Below are positions 1 to 5,652 of a DNA stretch of 8,622 nt, one piece after another. Source of the stretch: Gammaproteobacteria bacterium (GTDB taxonomy: Bacteria > Pseudomonadota > Gammaproteobacteria > Nitrosococcales > Methylophagaceae); contig QNEY01000063.1 in the NCBI GenBank assembly GCA_003645385.1, forward strand, positions 1 through 8,622, in the 5' to 3' direction. The position numbers and the translations under genes are program-made. How positions within the stretch are numbered: the stretch's first letter is position 1; each line of letters starts with the position of its first letter. Under the pieces are notes generated by a model. That model worked only from the letters and a program-made list of their open reading frames with translations. It was not told the DNA's origin and ran no database searches.

Positions 1-442
1 CAAGATCTTGATAACGAATTTTCAAGCCAGGCCAGACTTCCAAAGTCTTTAAGGTCCGATACTGATTACGCGAGATCCAATCTCCACCTTCTTCAACCGA
101 AATAACTGATAATGCAGTAAGCCATAAATAAAGATCGAGATTGAGTTGCTTAGAGGGAAACAAGGCAATACTTTCGGGTAGTCTCAATGTTTCCTCATCG
201 CGCCATGCATATTGTGTTTTATCTCCCATTCCTGCAATCCGCTGTAGTATCGAACGTTTAGCATGAACTTCTGAATCAGTAGCATTTTCAACACGTAAAC
301 CACCTTCTCCGCCCAGTGCCCGAAAAAAGATGCCAGCTGTATGACGGACTTCATCTAAATAGACAATAGCTTCGGGGTATTGTTTGTTAGCATGTTTGCT
401 TATAAAGCGATGCCATGTTGAACCAACTAATTCTTCTAGCAT
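1..442 (-). CDS. norD: NorD, nitric oxide reductase activation protein (N-terminal part, cut by window edge)
   Basis: NorD is a von Willebrand factor A-type protein that works with the MoxR-type ATPase NorQ to mature or activate the NorCB NO reductase, probably by helping insert the non-haem iron. I translated 147 codons with no stop; the frame runs off the left edge, so the VWA domain with its MIDAS site is not visible. The start ATG (440-442) gives MLEELVGSTWHRF, followed by a soluble alpha-helical region with IVYLDEVRHTAGIFFRALGG, as in the N-terminal part of NorD proteins. It is the last gene seen in the cluster, 17 bases after the stop of the zinc-ribbon gene. No strong Shine-Dalgarno site is seen (only GGAC about 10 bases upstream). 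In most clusters norD directly follows norQ; here two small membrane-protein genes separate them. Assignment rests on remembered family sequence plus context. Confidence 0.88.
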   Translation of the reverse strand, partial: MLEELVGSTWHRFISKHANKQYPEAIVYLDEVRHTAGIFFRALGGEGGLRVENATDSEVHAKRSILQRIAGMGDKTQYAWRDEETLRLPESIALFPSKQLNLDLYLWLTALSVISVEEGGDWISRNQYRTLKTLEVWPGLKIRYQDL

Positions 443-459
443 CTGGACATGTCCATCAG

Positions 460-663
460 TTATTTGCCAACAAATGGTGACCAGTCAGGTGGTAACCAAA
501 ACATCATGAAAAAACAGAAAATAACCAATGCGATGAACCAGTAAATAAATGTCCGCTGTCGTTGTGTGCCATGATTAGGTGGTAAAGGAATGCCACAATG
601 TGAACAAACTGTATCATCAGCGTCTACACCTTCACCACAGTGTTTACAGCTTAGCTTTCTCAT
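460..663 (-). CDS. Small zinc-ribbon protein with one C-terminal membrane helix
   Basis: A 67-aa protein of unknown function. Residues 6-23 hold two CxxC knuckles (C6-K-H-C9 and C20-S-H-C23), a zinc-ribbon fold like those at the N-terminus of many small bacterial membrane proteins. A polar linker rich in Q and R follows, then one hydrophobic helix at about 39-57 (FIYWFIALVIFCFFMMFWL) and a short tail. The likely topology is a cytoplasmic metal-binding head anchored in the inner membrane. Its ATG overlaps the stop of the upstream 126-aa gene in an ATGA arrangement, so the two are probably translationally coupled. Lying between norQ and norD, it is presumably co-transcribed with the NO reductase genes. 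A role in metal handling, complex assembly or protein contact during NorCB maturation is inference only. I do not recognise a named family. Confidence 0.8.
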   Translation of the reverse strand: MRKLSCKHCGEGVDADDTVCSHCGIPLPPNHGTQRQRTFIYWFIALVIFCFFMMFWLPPDWSPFVGK

Positions 664-1040
664 TTAGAGAATTGTCCAATTAATGGATAACTATAATCCA
701 AGCCCTTTATTGCTCGAGTAAACCCAATGATACCTACAACCAAGAACATCGGTACAAGCAACATAAAGTAGACTTCTAAAGAAAATAATGCGGTTAAAGA
801 CGCATAACCATCTGTCATCATAATAAAGATATTAATAGCAACAAAAATTGCCGTACTAATGCTACTTGCAATCAAACTTTGGCTTAAATGCTTTTGGGCA
901 AAAGCTGATGTCTGTTGATATCGCAGAAAATAAAGTGCCCACAATGCCAAGTAGAAAAGTCCTACAAATAGTAGATTAGCTATAAAAAAAGCTTCAGCAA
1001 AAGCTGCAGTATTATCATTCGTGAATTCGTTGGCGCTCAT
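660..1040 (-). CDS. Three-helix membrane protein of unknown function between norQ and norD
   Basis: A 126-aa protein with a short acidic N-terminus and three hydrophobic segments at about 16-38, 55-77 and 88-111. The C-terminal RAIKGLDYSYPLIG recalls the tail of DUF4870/TM2-like small membrane proteins, but I would not assign the family firmly. The start ATG lies three bases after the norQ stop (TAA-ACT-ATG) with only a weak GGTGG purine stretch upstream, so translation probably depends on coupling to norQ. Its stop overlaps the start of the zinc-ribbon gene (ATGA). The tight packing indicates that this protein, the zinc-ribbon protein, NorQ and NorD are made from one message. Function is unknown; membrane partnership with the zinc-ribbon protein, or an assembly role for NorCB, is inferred from position alone. 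Confidence 0.8.
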   Translation of the reverse strand: MSANEFTNDNTAAFAEAFFIANLLFVGLFYLALWALYFLRYQQTSAFAQKHLSQSLIASSISTAIFVAINIFIMMTDGYASLTALFSLEVYFMLLVPMFLVVGIIGFTRAIKGLDYSYPLIGQFSK

Positions 1041-1043
1041 AGT

Positions 1044-1841
1044 TTAAACTGCCACCATTTTCGCTTTTACAACTTCCATTAATGCTTCTACTGTTTCTTC
1101 TTCATCACTCAGTGGTTCTATAATTGCCGCCCGACAGGCTTCTATCGGATCAAAACCAGACTTGATTAATGTTGCTGCATAAACCAGTAAGCGAGTGGAT
1201 GCAGATTCTTCCAGATCATGATCTTTTAATACACGTAAAGCATGTGCCAATTCGATCAGCTGAGTAGATGTCTTGTGATCAATATCTGTCTCTTGTTGAA
1301 TAATTTTTGTTTCTGTTTCAATATCAGGATAATCAAAGCGCATTGAAATGAAACGTTGTCGAGTTGAAGGTTTCATACCTTTAAGTAGGTTTTGATAACC
1401 AGGGTTATAGGATACAACAAGCATAAATTCAGGCGATGCTTTCAGTACTTCACCAGTACGTTCAATTGGCAATATACGACGATCATCTGATAAAGGATGC
1501 AGTACAACCGTTGTATCTTTACGTGCTTCAACTACTTCATCCAAATAACAGATTGCACCTTCACGAACAGCTTTAGTCAACGGCCCATCATGCCAATAAG
1601 TCTCACCATCACCGATCAGATGCCTACCGACCAAATCGGCTGCAGTTAAGTCATCATGACAAGCAATGGTATACAAAGGCCGACCCAATTTTGCCGCCAT
1701 ATGTTGAATAAACCGTGTCTTACCACAACCTGTTGGTCCTTTTATCAATAAAGGCAACTGATTATTGTAGGCATGTTCAAACAGCTCAATTTCATTGTGT
1801 TGATCTTGGTAATACGGCAGTTCAGTTGTTTGTTCGCTCAT
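1044..1841 (-). CDS. norQ: NorQ, MoxR-type AAA+ ATPase for NO reductase activation
   Basis: A 265-aa cytoplasmic AAA+ ATPase of the MoxR/CbbQ/NorQ group. It pairs with NorD to remodel or activate NorCB, probably during FeB insertion. Visible motifs are Walker A GPTGCGKT (35-42), Walker B CYLDE (D101, E102), a sensor-1 type asparagine in VVSYNPGYQ (N146) and an arginine-finger stretch STRQRF (159-164). The residues HDDLTAADLVGRHL (62-75) are characteristic of the NorQ/CbbQ branch. Length is typical. The ATG at 1839-1841 has a good ribosome site (AGGAT) about five bases upstream, overlapping the hemerythrin stop codon region; the gap to the hemerythrin gene is eight bases. It is followed three bases later by a three-helix membrane gene instead of directly by norD. 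Family assignment is firm; the exact biochemical role is from work on homologues. Confidence 0.95.
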   Translation of the reverse strand: MSEQTTELPYYQDQHNEIELFEHAYNNQLPLLIKGPTGCGKTRFIQHMAAKLGRPLYTIACHDDLTAADLVGRHLIGDGETYWHDGPLTKAVREGAICYLDEVVEARKDTTVVLHPLSDDRRILPIERTGEVLKASPEFMLVVSYNPGYQNLLKGMKPSTRQRFISMRFDYPDIETETKIIQQETDIDHKTSTQLIELAHALRVLKDHDLEESASTRLLVYAATLIKSGFDPIEACRAAIIEPLSDEEETVEALMEVVKAKMVAV

Positions 1842-1849
1842 TATAAATC

Positions 1850-2323
1850 CTATTCCTGTGGAGTCGACTGAGAATCGAAGCCATTCATTACAGCAAACCT
1901 TGCCGTTATCATATCCATTGAATCAACATGGCTGTTAAACCAAGCTGGCCAAAGGTTGAATACATACTCTGCAATGGAATCAATATCATTGCCATTTTGC
2001 CATGCTTTTACAACCCTTGCCATCTGTTCTAATGCTGTTTCATGCTCACCTGAATGAACAAGGTAAACCGGAAAATTCGTTTCCCTCATTAATACATTCT
2101 CACGTTCAAAATGAGCTTCAGTATGCTGTAGCCATTTCTCTAATGATTGAGTGATTGCATTTGTTTCACTTTTTGTGGGCATAGCACTCTCTTGATACGC
2201 GACAACAAGTTTACCCAGTTTCTTAACCATCTCAATTTCTTCAACATGAGTATTATTCATAAAATCAATATCTACTCTCGGGATAGTATCAGCATTGAGA
2301 ATAATTCTAGTAGATGTAGTCAT
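1850..2323 (-). CDS. Bacteriohemerythrin (di-iron four-helix-bundle protein) inside the nor cluster
   Basis: A 157-aa soluble single-domain hemerythrin. All seven classical di-iron ligands can be placed: H26 in the first helix, H71 and E75 (HFERE), H90 and H94 (HSGEH), and H132 with D137 (HVDSMD). The ligand spacing matches single-domain bacterial hemerythrins, which bind O2 reversibly and in some cases NO; in methanotrophs they have been linked to oxygen supply. It has no signal peptide or membrane segment, so it should be cytoplasmic. The start ATG (2321-2323) has AAAGGT about five bases upstream and lies 11 bases after the COX4-like stop; norQ begins eight bases after its end. Placement within the NO reductase unit suggests NO or O2 buffering or sensing, or iron delivery to the NorB non-haem site. 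Those roles are inference. Confidence 0.93.
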   Translation of the reverse strand: MTTSTRIILNADTIPRVDIDFMNNTHVEEIEMVKKLGKLVVAYQESAMPTKSETNAITQSLEKWLQHTEAHFERENVLMRETNFPVYLVHSGEHETALEQMARVVKAWQNGNDIDSIAEYVFNLWPAWFNSHVDSMDMITARFAVMNGFDSQSTPQE

Positions 2324-2334
2324 TTGTTACCTTT

Positions 2335-2595
2335 TCAAATACTAATAAAATATGTTATCGCAATAGCCAAACAGACTGTCCCTAACCAGCCATACATAAT
2401 AACGCGCCATAATAGTGATACGCCCTTTAATTCCATAAAGTCACGGATAATAAAAACACCCTTAATTGCAGCCGTCGATAATAAAATGAGCACAGCAACT
2501 ACACCACTAAAACCTATGTCACCCAAGGCATAAGTGGATAAGGTTAATAGCATCATGACCAACCAGATCGTATGTATGTTGTAATATGCTTTCAT
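2335..2595 (-). CDS. COX4/NorF-like small membrane protein (cytochrome c oxidase subunit IV family)
   Basis: An 86-aa membrane protein with three hydrophobic segments and a conserved-looking loop IKGVFIIRDFMELKG, typical of the bacterial cytochrome oxidase subunit IV family, whose NorF member follows norE in many NO reductase clusters. I chose the ATG at 2593-2595 because it forms an ATGA overlap with the norE stop, the usual arrangement for coupled genes, and because the protein then begins MKAYYNIHTIWL. The frame is open 12 codons further upstream to an ATG at 2631, but that would overlap norE by 40 bases. The product probably sits in the inner membrane next to NorE and aids assembly or stability of NorCB. 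In other organisms NorEF loss slows but does not abolish NO reduction. It could be named norF; I leave the symbol blank because these short proteins diverge strongly. Confidence 0.85.
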   Translation of the reverse strand: MKAYYNIHTIWLVMMLLTLSTYALGDIGFSGVVAVLILLSTAAIKGVFIIRDFMELKGVSLLWRVIMYGWLGTVCLAIAITYFISI

Positions 2596-3173
2596 CGGAT
2601 TATGTACACTAATGGGAATAAAATGATCCAAACTAAATCAACCATATGCCAATAGGATGCCCCTGTTTCCACGCCAGTATGATTTTCAGAGTTATACGAA
2701 CCACGTTGAGCTTTTATTGCTACGGCAAACAAGATCAACATACCTAATATCACATGCAGAAAATGAAACAAGGTAAGTGAAAGGTAGAACATATAAAAGG
2801 TATTGGTACCTAGACTAATGCCTGCTGAAAACTTATCAGAATATTCTATGGATTTTAAAATCAAAAATCCGGCTCCGCCTCCCAAAGCAGCATAAAGCCA
2901 GTAGATACAACTTTGAACATTGTTAAGCCTAATCGCATGAACAGCTCGTACAACGAAATAACTAGAAGTAATTAATAATAGTGTATTAGCTGCACCCAAT
3001 TCACGATTGAGCGTGAGTTGATATTGATTAAACATCTCGATATTTTGTATACGCATGACAGCATAGGCAATAAAGAAAATACCAAAAACCAGTAATTCCA
3101 TAAAAATAAAAAACCAGATCGCCAAGTCACCAGGCAATAATTTTGGTTCTGTTTCAGTAATAGCTGTGGACAC
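2592..3173 (-). CDS. norE: NorE, cytochrome c oxidase subunit III-like protein
   Basis: A 193-aa integral membrane protein of the haem-copper oxidase subunit III family, NorE branch. The N-terminus LPGDLAIWFFIFMELLVFG is characteristic; further helices follow, including SLTLFHFLHVILGMLILF and the C-terminal YWHMVDLVWIILFPLVY, the conserved HxxDxxW signature of subunit III proteins. Five membrane segments are expected. NorE is accessory to NorCB. The start is a GTG (3171-3173) with only a weak AAG upstream; no in-frame ATG, GTG or TTG codon exists close upstream, and the LPGDL motif falls at the expected distance from this start. A 97-base gap precedes it and contains an FNR/DNR-type palindrome, so norE probably has its own NO-responsive promoter in addition to readthrough from norCB. 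Its stop overlaps the start of the COX4-like gene. Confidence 0.92.
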   Translation of the reverse strand: MSTAITETEPKLLPGDLAIWFFIFMELLVFGIFFIAYAVMRIQNIEMFNQYQLTLNRELGAANTLLLITSSYFVVRAVHAIRLNNVQSCIYWLYAALGGGAGFLILKSIEYSDKFSAGISLGTNTFYMFYLSLTLFHFLHVILGMLILFAVAIKAQRGSYNSENHTGVETGASYWHMVDLVWIILFPLVYIIR

Positions 3174-3197
3174 AATAATCTTGTTTCAGTAAGGGTA

Positions 3198-3246
3198 ATG
3201 AGGAATTTTGATACTTTTAAAGACTAAACGCCTTGATCCGTATCAA
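3198..3246 (-). promoter_or_regulatory. DNR/FNR-type promoter of norE
   Basis: A perfect palindrome TTGATACGGATCAA (3233-3246, read on the minus strand) matches the FNR/DNR consensus TTGAT-N4-ATCAA. If its centre is set at -41.5, the -10 hexamer falls at 3205-3210 and reads CAAAAT (four of six matches to TATAAT), with a start near 3198, 25 bases before the norE GTG. The palindrome is directly visible. Its recognition by the Dnr protein encoded at 5653-6369 is inferred from the family and from the matching site before norC. Confidence 0.8.
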
Positions 3247-3270
3247 GTCATTTCGATAAGAATGATTTTG

Positions 3271-3390
3271 TTAGTTTTTCCCTGTCCAGGATCTCACCAT
3301 TGTCCATGTTGCAAACAGGATAAATAGGGCATGAACAAACACAAAGTAGGAAATAACATATACCCATGTCCATACTGATTCAAAAACCAC
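3271..3390 (-). CDS. 39-aa single-helix membrane peptide (candidate small nor-cluster protein)
   Basis: A 39-codon open frame: GTG start at 3388-3390 and TAA stop at 3271-3273. The product (M)VFESVWTWVYVISYFVF continues to a strongly hydrophobic, aromatic-rich helix at about 10-32 and ends in a positively charged tail (RSWTGKN), giving a plausible inner-membrane topology. The GTG overlaps the end of the upstream 77-aa gene by 11 bases, so reinitiation or coupling is likely. It has no clear Shine-Dalgarno site, and a stop codon three codons upstream of the GTG leaves it as the only good start. Size and appearance resemble the tiny helix subunits of haem-protein systems (CcoQ, CcmD), but I cannot place it in a family. 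It fills the otherwise empty stretch between the 77-aa gene and the norE promoter. Evidence is composition and context only. Confidence 0.55.
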   Translation of the reverse strand: MVFESVWTWVYVISYFVFVHALFILFATWTMVRSWTGKN

Positions 3391-3613
3391 CCAATAGAAT
3401 CATTAAGGTGGTTACAAGTAATAATGCGGCAGCTGCAACCAAGTTAGTTTTAATTCCTAACATTGCATAATAACGATCAAGTGTATCTGATTCAGTTTTC
3501 TTATATATAAGCAGTAACATGAGAAAACCAATAATAGGTAAAGCCGTTAGGTTCAATAATGAAAACAGACTTGAACTTGCTGCACGCTTTAACTGTAATT
3601 CTTCTGTAGTCAT
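3380..3613 (-). CDS. 77-aa two-helix membrane protein downstream of norB
   Basis: A small membrane protein of unknown function. I chose the ATG at 3611-3613 (MTTEELQLKRAASSS), because a strong GAGGGGG ribosome site sits six bases upstream; the in-frame ATG at 3619 directly abuts that site and the TTG further upstream lies within it. The protein has a charged N-terminus, a first membrane segment at about 16-37 (LFSLLNLTALPIIGFLMLLL), a charged loop with KKTESDTLDRYY, and a second segment at about 53-76 ending in LGGF. The helical hairpin points to an inner-membrane partner, perhaps of NorCB. It follows a strong hairpin after norB and overlaps the start of a 39-aa membrane peptide. The strong ribosome site suggests substantial translation. 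I do not recognise a named family, and an accessory role in NO reductase assembly is inferred from position. Confidence 0.8.
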   Translation of the reverse strand: MTTEELQLKRAASSSLFSLLNLTALPIIGFLMLLLIYKKTESDTLDRYYAMLGIKTNLVAAAALLLVTTLMILLGGF

Positions 3614-3625
3614 TTTCATCCCCCT

Positions 3626-3660
3626 CAAAAAAATATACCGCCTATAAAGGCGGTATATTT
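3626..3660 (-). terminator. Strong hairpin with T-run between norB and the 77-aa gene
   Basis: A perfect 12-bp inverted repeat (AAATATACCGCC / GGCGGTATATTT, 3631-3660) with a six-base loop is followed on the minus strand by a run of seven T, starting within the last bases of the stem. It has the form of an intrinsic terminator 25 bases after the norB stop. Because genes of the same cluster continue beyond it, it probably acts as a partial terminator or as a 3' stabiliser of a norCB message, lowering expression of the downstream genes relative to norCB. The structure is seen; its effect is inferred. Confidence 0.75.
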
Positions 3661-4394
3661 ATAACACTATTGATGATTAGTATTTCTACTCAACATCTTC
3701 CACTTCTTTTCCTTTAACAAAGAAACTATAAATATACATAAATAGCCCTATAAGGAATGTAATCCCAGCTACTTCACGTAACCAGTAAAATGTTGCCAAT
3801 TCATCTTGAACAACCATAAATGGTAATGGATCTGCTGAATAACGTTGTAAATAGACTTGCATAATGCCAGCCCCGGTTAATAACAATGTTATAGCAACCA
3901 TTGATAAAGTCATTGTCCAGAATGATCTGATTTCAAGTTTCTGTGCAGTTTCATTCGCAGCTTTTTGACCACGCATTAACGGCATAGAATAAGAAATCAT
4001 TGTTAACACAACCATTACATACGCACCGTAAAATGCCATATGACCATGTGCAGCAGTAATCTGTGTTCCATGAGTATAGAAGTTAACAGGTGCTAATGTG
4101 TGTAGGAAACCCCATACACCGGCACCTAAGAAAGCCATTACTGCAGTACCCAATGCCCATAAAACAGCTGCTTTATTAGGATGGTCACGACGACGTTTAT
4201 TAACAACATTAAATGCAAATAAAGTCATCATAAAGAATGGAATTGGCTCTAATGCTGAGAAGATAGACCCTAACCATTGCCAATAACCAGGTGTACCAAT
4301 CCAGAAAAAGTGATGACCCGTTCCTACAAGACCTGAAATTAAGGCCATCGCAATAATGATATAGAGCCATTTTTCAATAACTTCACGATCAACA

Positions 4395-4404
4395 CCCGTT
4401 CTTT
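4395..4404 (-). other. Second norB frameshift site (one base missing)
   Basis: On the minus strand the sequence AAAGAACGGG should encode K-x-T-G-V-D-R-E, but one base is missing between the AAA and ACG codons. Adding A (GAA ACG) or T (GTA ACG) restores the frame into W-L-Y-I-I-I-A-M and on to the HH motif. Without it, translation drifts and stops at 4339. Confidence 0.88.
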
Positions 4405-4845
4405 AATTAATACATAGGCCAATAAAGAAGCCATGATTAATTCCCAGACACCTTCTACCCATAGATGAACAACAAACCACCAGAAGTATTTATCCAAAAC
4501 GATGTTGTCAGGGTTGTAGAAAGAGAACAAGAAGAATACTGCTAGCCCAACCAAACCAGTTAACAGTACTAAGTTAATAACTGTCTTACGACCAGTAAGT
4601 ACGGTCATTCCAATATTAAAGATAAAGGCCAATGCAACAATAACAATACCTATTTTGGTTATCGTGGGCTGCTCTAAGAACTCTCGTCCCATTGTTGGCA
4701 ACAGGTCATTCATTGTGAGCTCAGCCAAGCGAGCGTAAGGTACTAATAGATAACCCAGAATAGTTAGTGCACCTGCTACCAAAAAGATCCAGAACATTAC
4801 TTTCGCCAATATTGGTGAAAAAAGTTCTCGTTCAGCTTCTTCTGG

Positions 4846-4856
4846 AATCAATAATA
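4846..4856 (-). other. First norB frameshift site (one base missing)
   Basis: On the minus strand TATTATTGATT ends the first frame at TGA (4848-4850). One extra T or C after TATTAT would give TAT TAT (T/C)TG ATT CCA, that is Y-Y-L-I-P-E-E, the conserved NorB continuation. No slippery heptamer is present, so programmed frameshifting is unlikely. Confidence 0.88.
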
Positions 4857-5076
4857 GGCAGAGCCCATAAACCCAAATAATAGCCATACAATCAACAAAT
4901 TAGTATGTACCATCCTAGCCACATTAAATGGAATTTCAGGGAATAAGAAATCCCCCATTACATATTGCAATCCCATGGTGACACCAAATAGGATCTGTCC
5001 TACAAAGAGTCCAATGGCAGCAATAAAATACATTTTTGCAATGCCTTGTGATTCATATTTCATAAATATCTACCCC

Positions 5077-5514
5077 TTAACCTTGAATATTTGGTGGCCA
5101 GTCTCTGGCTGTTTTAACGCCATCAACATATTTTAGGAACTGAGCAACTGCTTCCAATTCTTCATCCGTCAGATTGAATTGAGGCATACTACGACGATCT
5201 TCAATACCTTCAACAGGGCGATATTTGATGAATGCTTTTATCGCTTCAGTACTTTCACCAAAACGGGTATAGACATTACCAAGCTCTGGTGCAAAATAAG
5301 CACCCTCTCCGAGCAATGTGTGGCAGCCTATACAGTTATTGACCTCCCATACTCGCTTGCCTTCTGCGACTTGCTCAGTCAAGTTTTCTGAATTATCGGT
5401 TGCGGGTAATCGTTTAACTGTATCTACAGTTAAACCAATAAGTACCAGGAAGAAAAATACAGATCCTCCATAGTAGATATTGCGAGCCATACCCTTGGTA
5501 AAGGTTTCTCTCAT
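5077..5514 (-). CDS. norC: NorC, membrane-anchored cytochrome c subunit of nitric oxide reductase
   Basis: A 145-aa monohaem cytochrome c that passes electrons to NorB. An uncleaved N-terminal helix (about 13-33) anchors it with the haem domain in the periplasm. The haem c site is CIGCH (61-65), followed by TLLGEGAYFAPELGNVY, the NorC signature, and M110 in SMPQF is the expected distal haem ligand. The C-terminal stretch LTDEELEAVAQFLKYV is the usual last helix. Length matches the family. The ATG (5512-5514) has AGGAGA about seven bases upstream. It is the first gene of the nor transcript, behind an FNR/DNR palindrome placed exactly for class II activation, and norB starts 13 bases after its stop. 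It is intact, unlike norB as sequenced. Confidence 0.97.
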   Translation of the reverse strand: MRETFTKGMARNIYYGGSVFFFLVLIGLTVDTVKRLPATDNSENLTEQVAEGKRVWEVNNCIGCHTLLGEGAYFAPELGNVYTRFGESTEAIKAFIKYRPVEGIEDRRSMPQFNLTDEELEAVAQFLKYVDGVKTARDWPPNIQG

Positions 5515-5539
5515 TGCAAGTCTCCTAGGTTATAAATTA

Positions 5540-5588
5540 GCATTAGAGTATATAGATGACGATAGTAATAGGCATTGACCTATATCAA
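5540..5588 (-). promoter_or_regulatory. DNR/FNR-activated promoter of the norCB cluster
   Basis: On the minus strand, TTGATATAGGTCAA (5575-5588) matches the FNR/DNR box TTGAT-N4-ATCAA at nine of ten half-site bases. A -10 hexamer TATACT (5547-5552) lies downstream. Counting from a start at 5540, the box centre is at -41.5, the exact spacing of class II FNR-type activation, and no good -35 is present. The leader would be 26 bases to the norC ATG. Control by the adjacent Dnr regulator under NO is inferred from the family. Confidence 0.87.
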
Positions 5589-5652
5589 GTCTTGCCAATA
5601 AATGCCCGTGTTTTTTACTTAATTTAGACTGTAATACATGCAGGCTGGCGGA

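Larger units (their letters stand above)
3686..5063 (-). pseudogene. norB: NorB, cytochrome b subunit of nitric oxide reductase, broken by two single-base frameshifts
   Basis: NorB is the catalytic haem-copper oxidase-type subunit that reduces NO to N2O in the inner membrane. The gene is read in three frames: 5063 to about 4851, then to about 4400, then to 3686. Adding one base at each junction gives a continuous 459-aa protein, normal for NorB. In restored numbering all expected metal ligands are present: H53 and H342 (low-spin haem b), H340 (haem b3), and H200, H251, H252 and E204 for FeB, plus E208 and E273, each offset by seven from the Pseudomonas aeruginosa numbering. The first break turns YYLIPEE into YY-stop (TGA 4848-4850); the second falls in the LIK-x-TGVDRE region. 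Start ATG follows the norC stop by 13 bases with AAGGGG as ribosome site. There is no other decay, so sequence error or a very recent mutation is likelier than an old pseudogene. Confidence 0.93.

Noticed and set aside
2147..2533. 128-codon plus-strand open frame opposite the hemerythrin and COX4-like genes
   Set aside because: It lies antisense to two well-supported genes, and its product has no family character.
2972..3175. 67-codon minus-strand frame starting two bases before norE
   Set aside because: It overlaps the clear NorE N-terminus in another frame, and its composition is that of a frame shadow.
4846..4856. Programmed ribosomal frameshifting in norB
   Set aside because: Neither site shows a slippery heptamer or a following pseudoknot, and NorB is not known to use frameshifting.
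4339..4887. Treating the middle norB fragment as an independent 182-aa protein
   Set aside because: Its first dozen residues and last twenty are out-of-frame readings; the sense part joins the flanking NorB fragments exactly.
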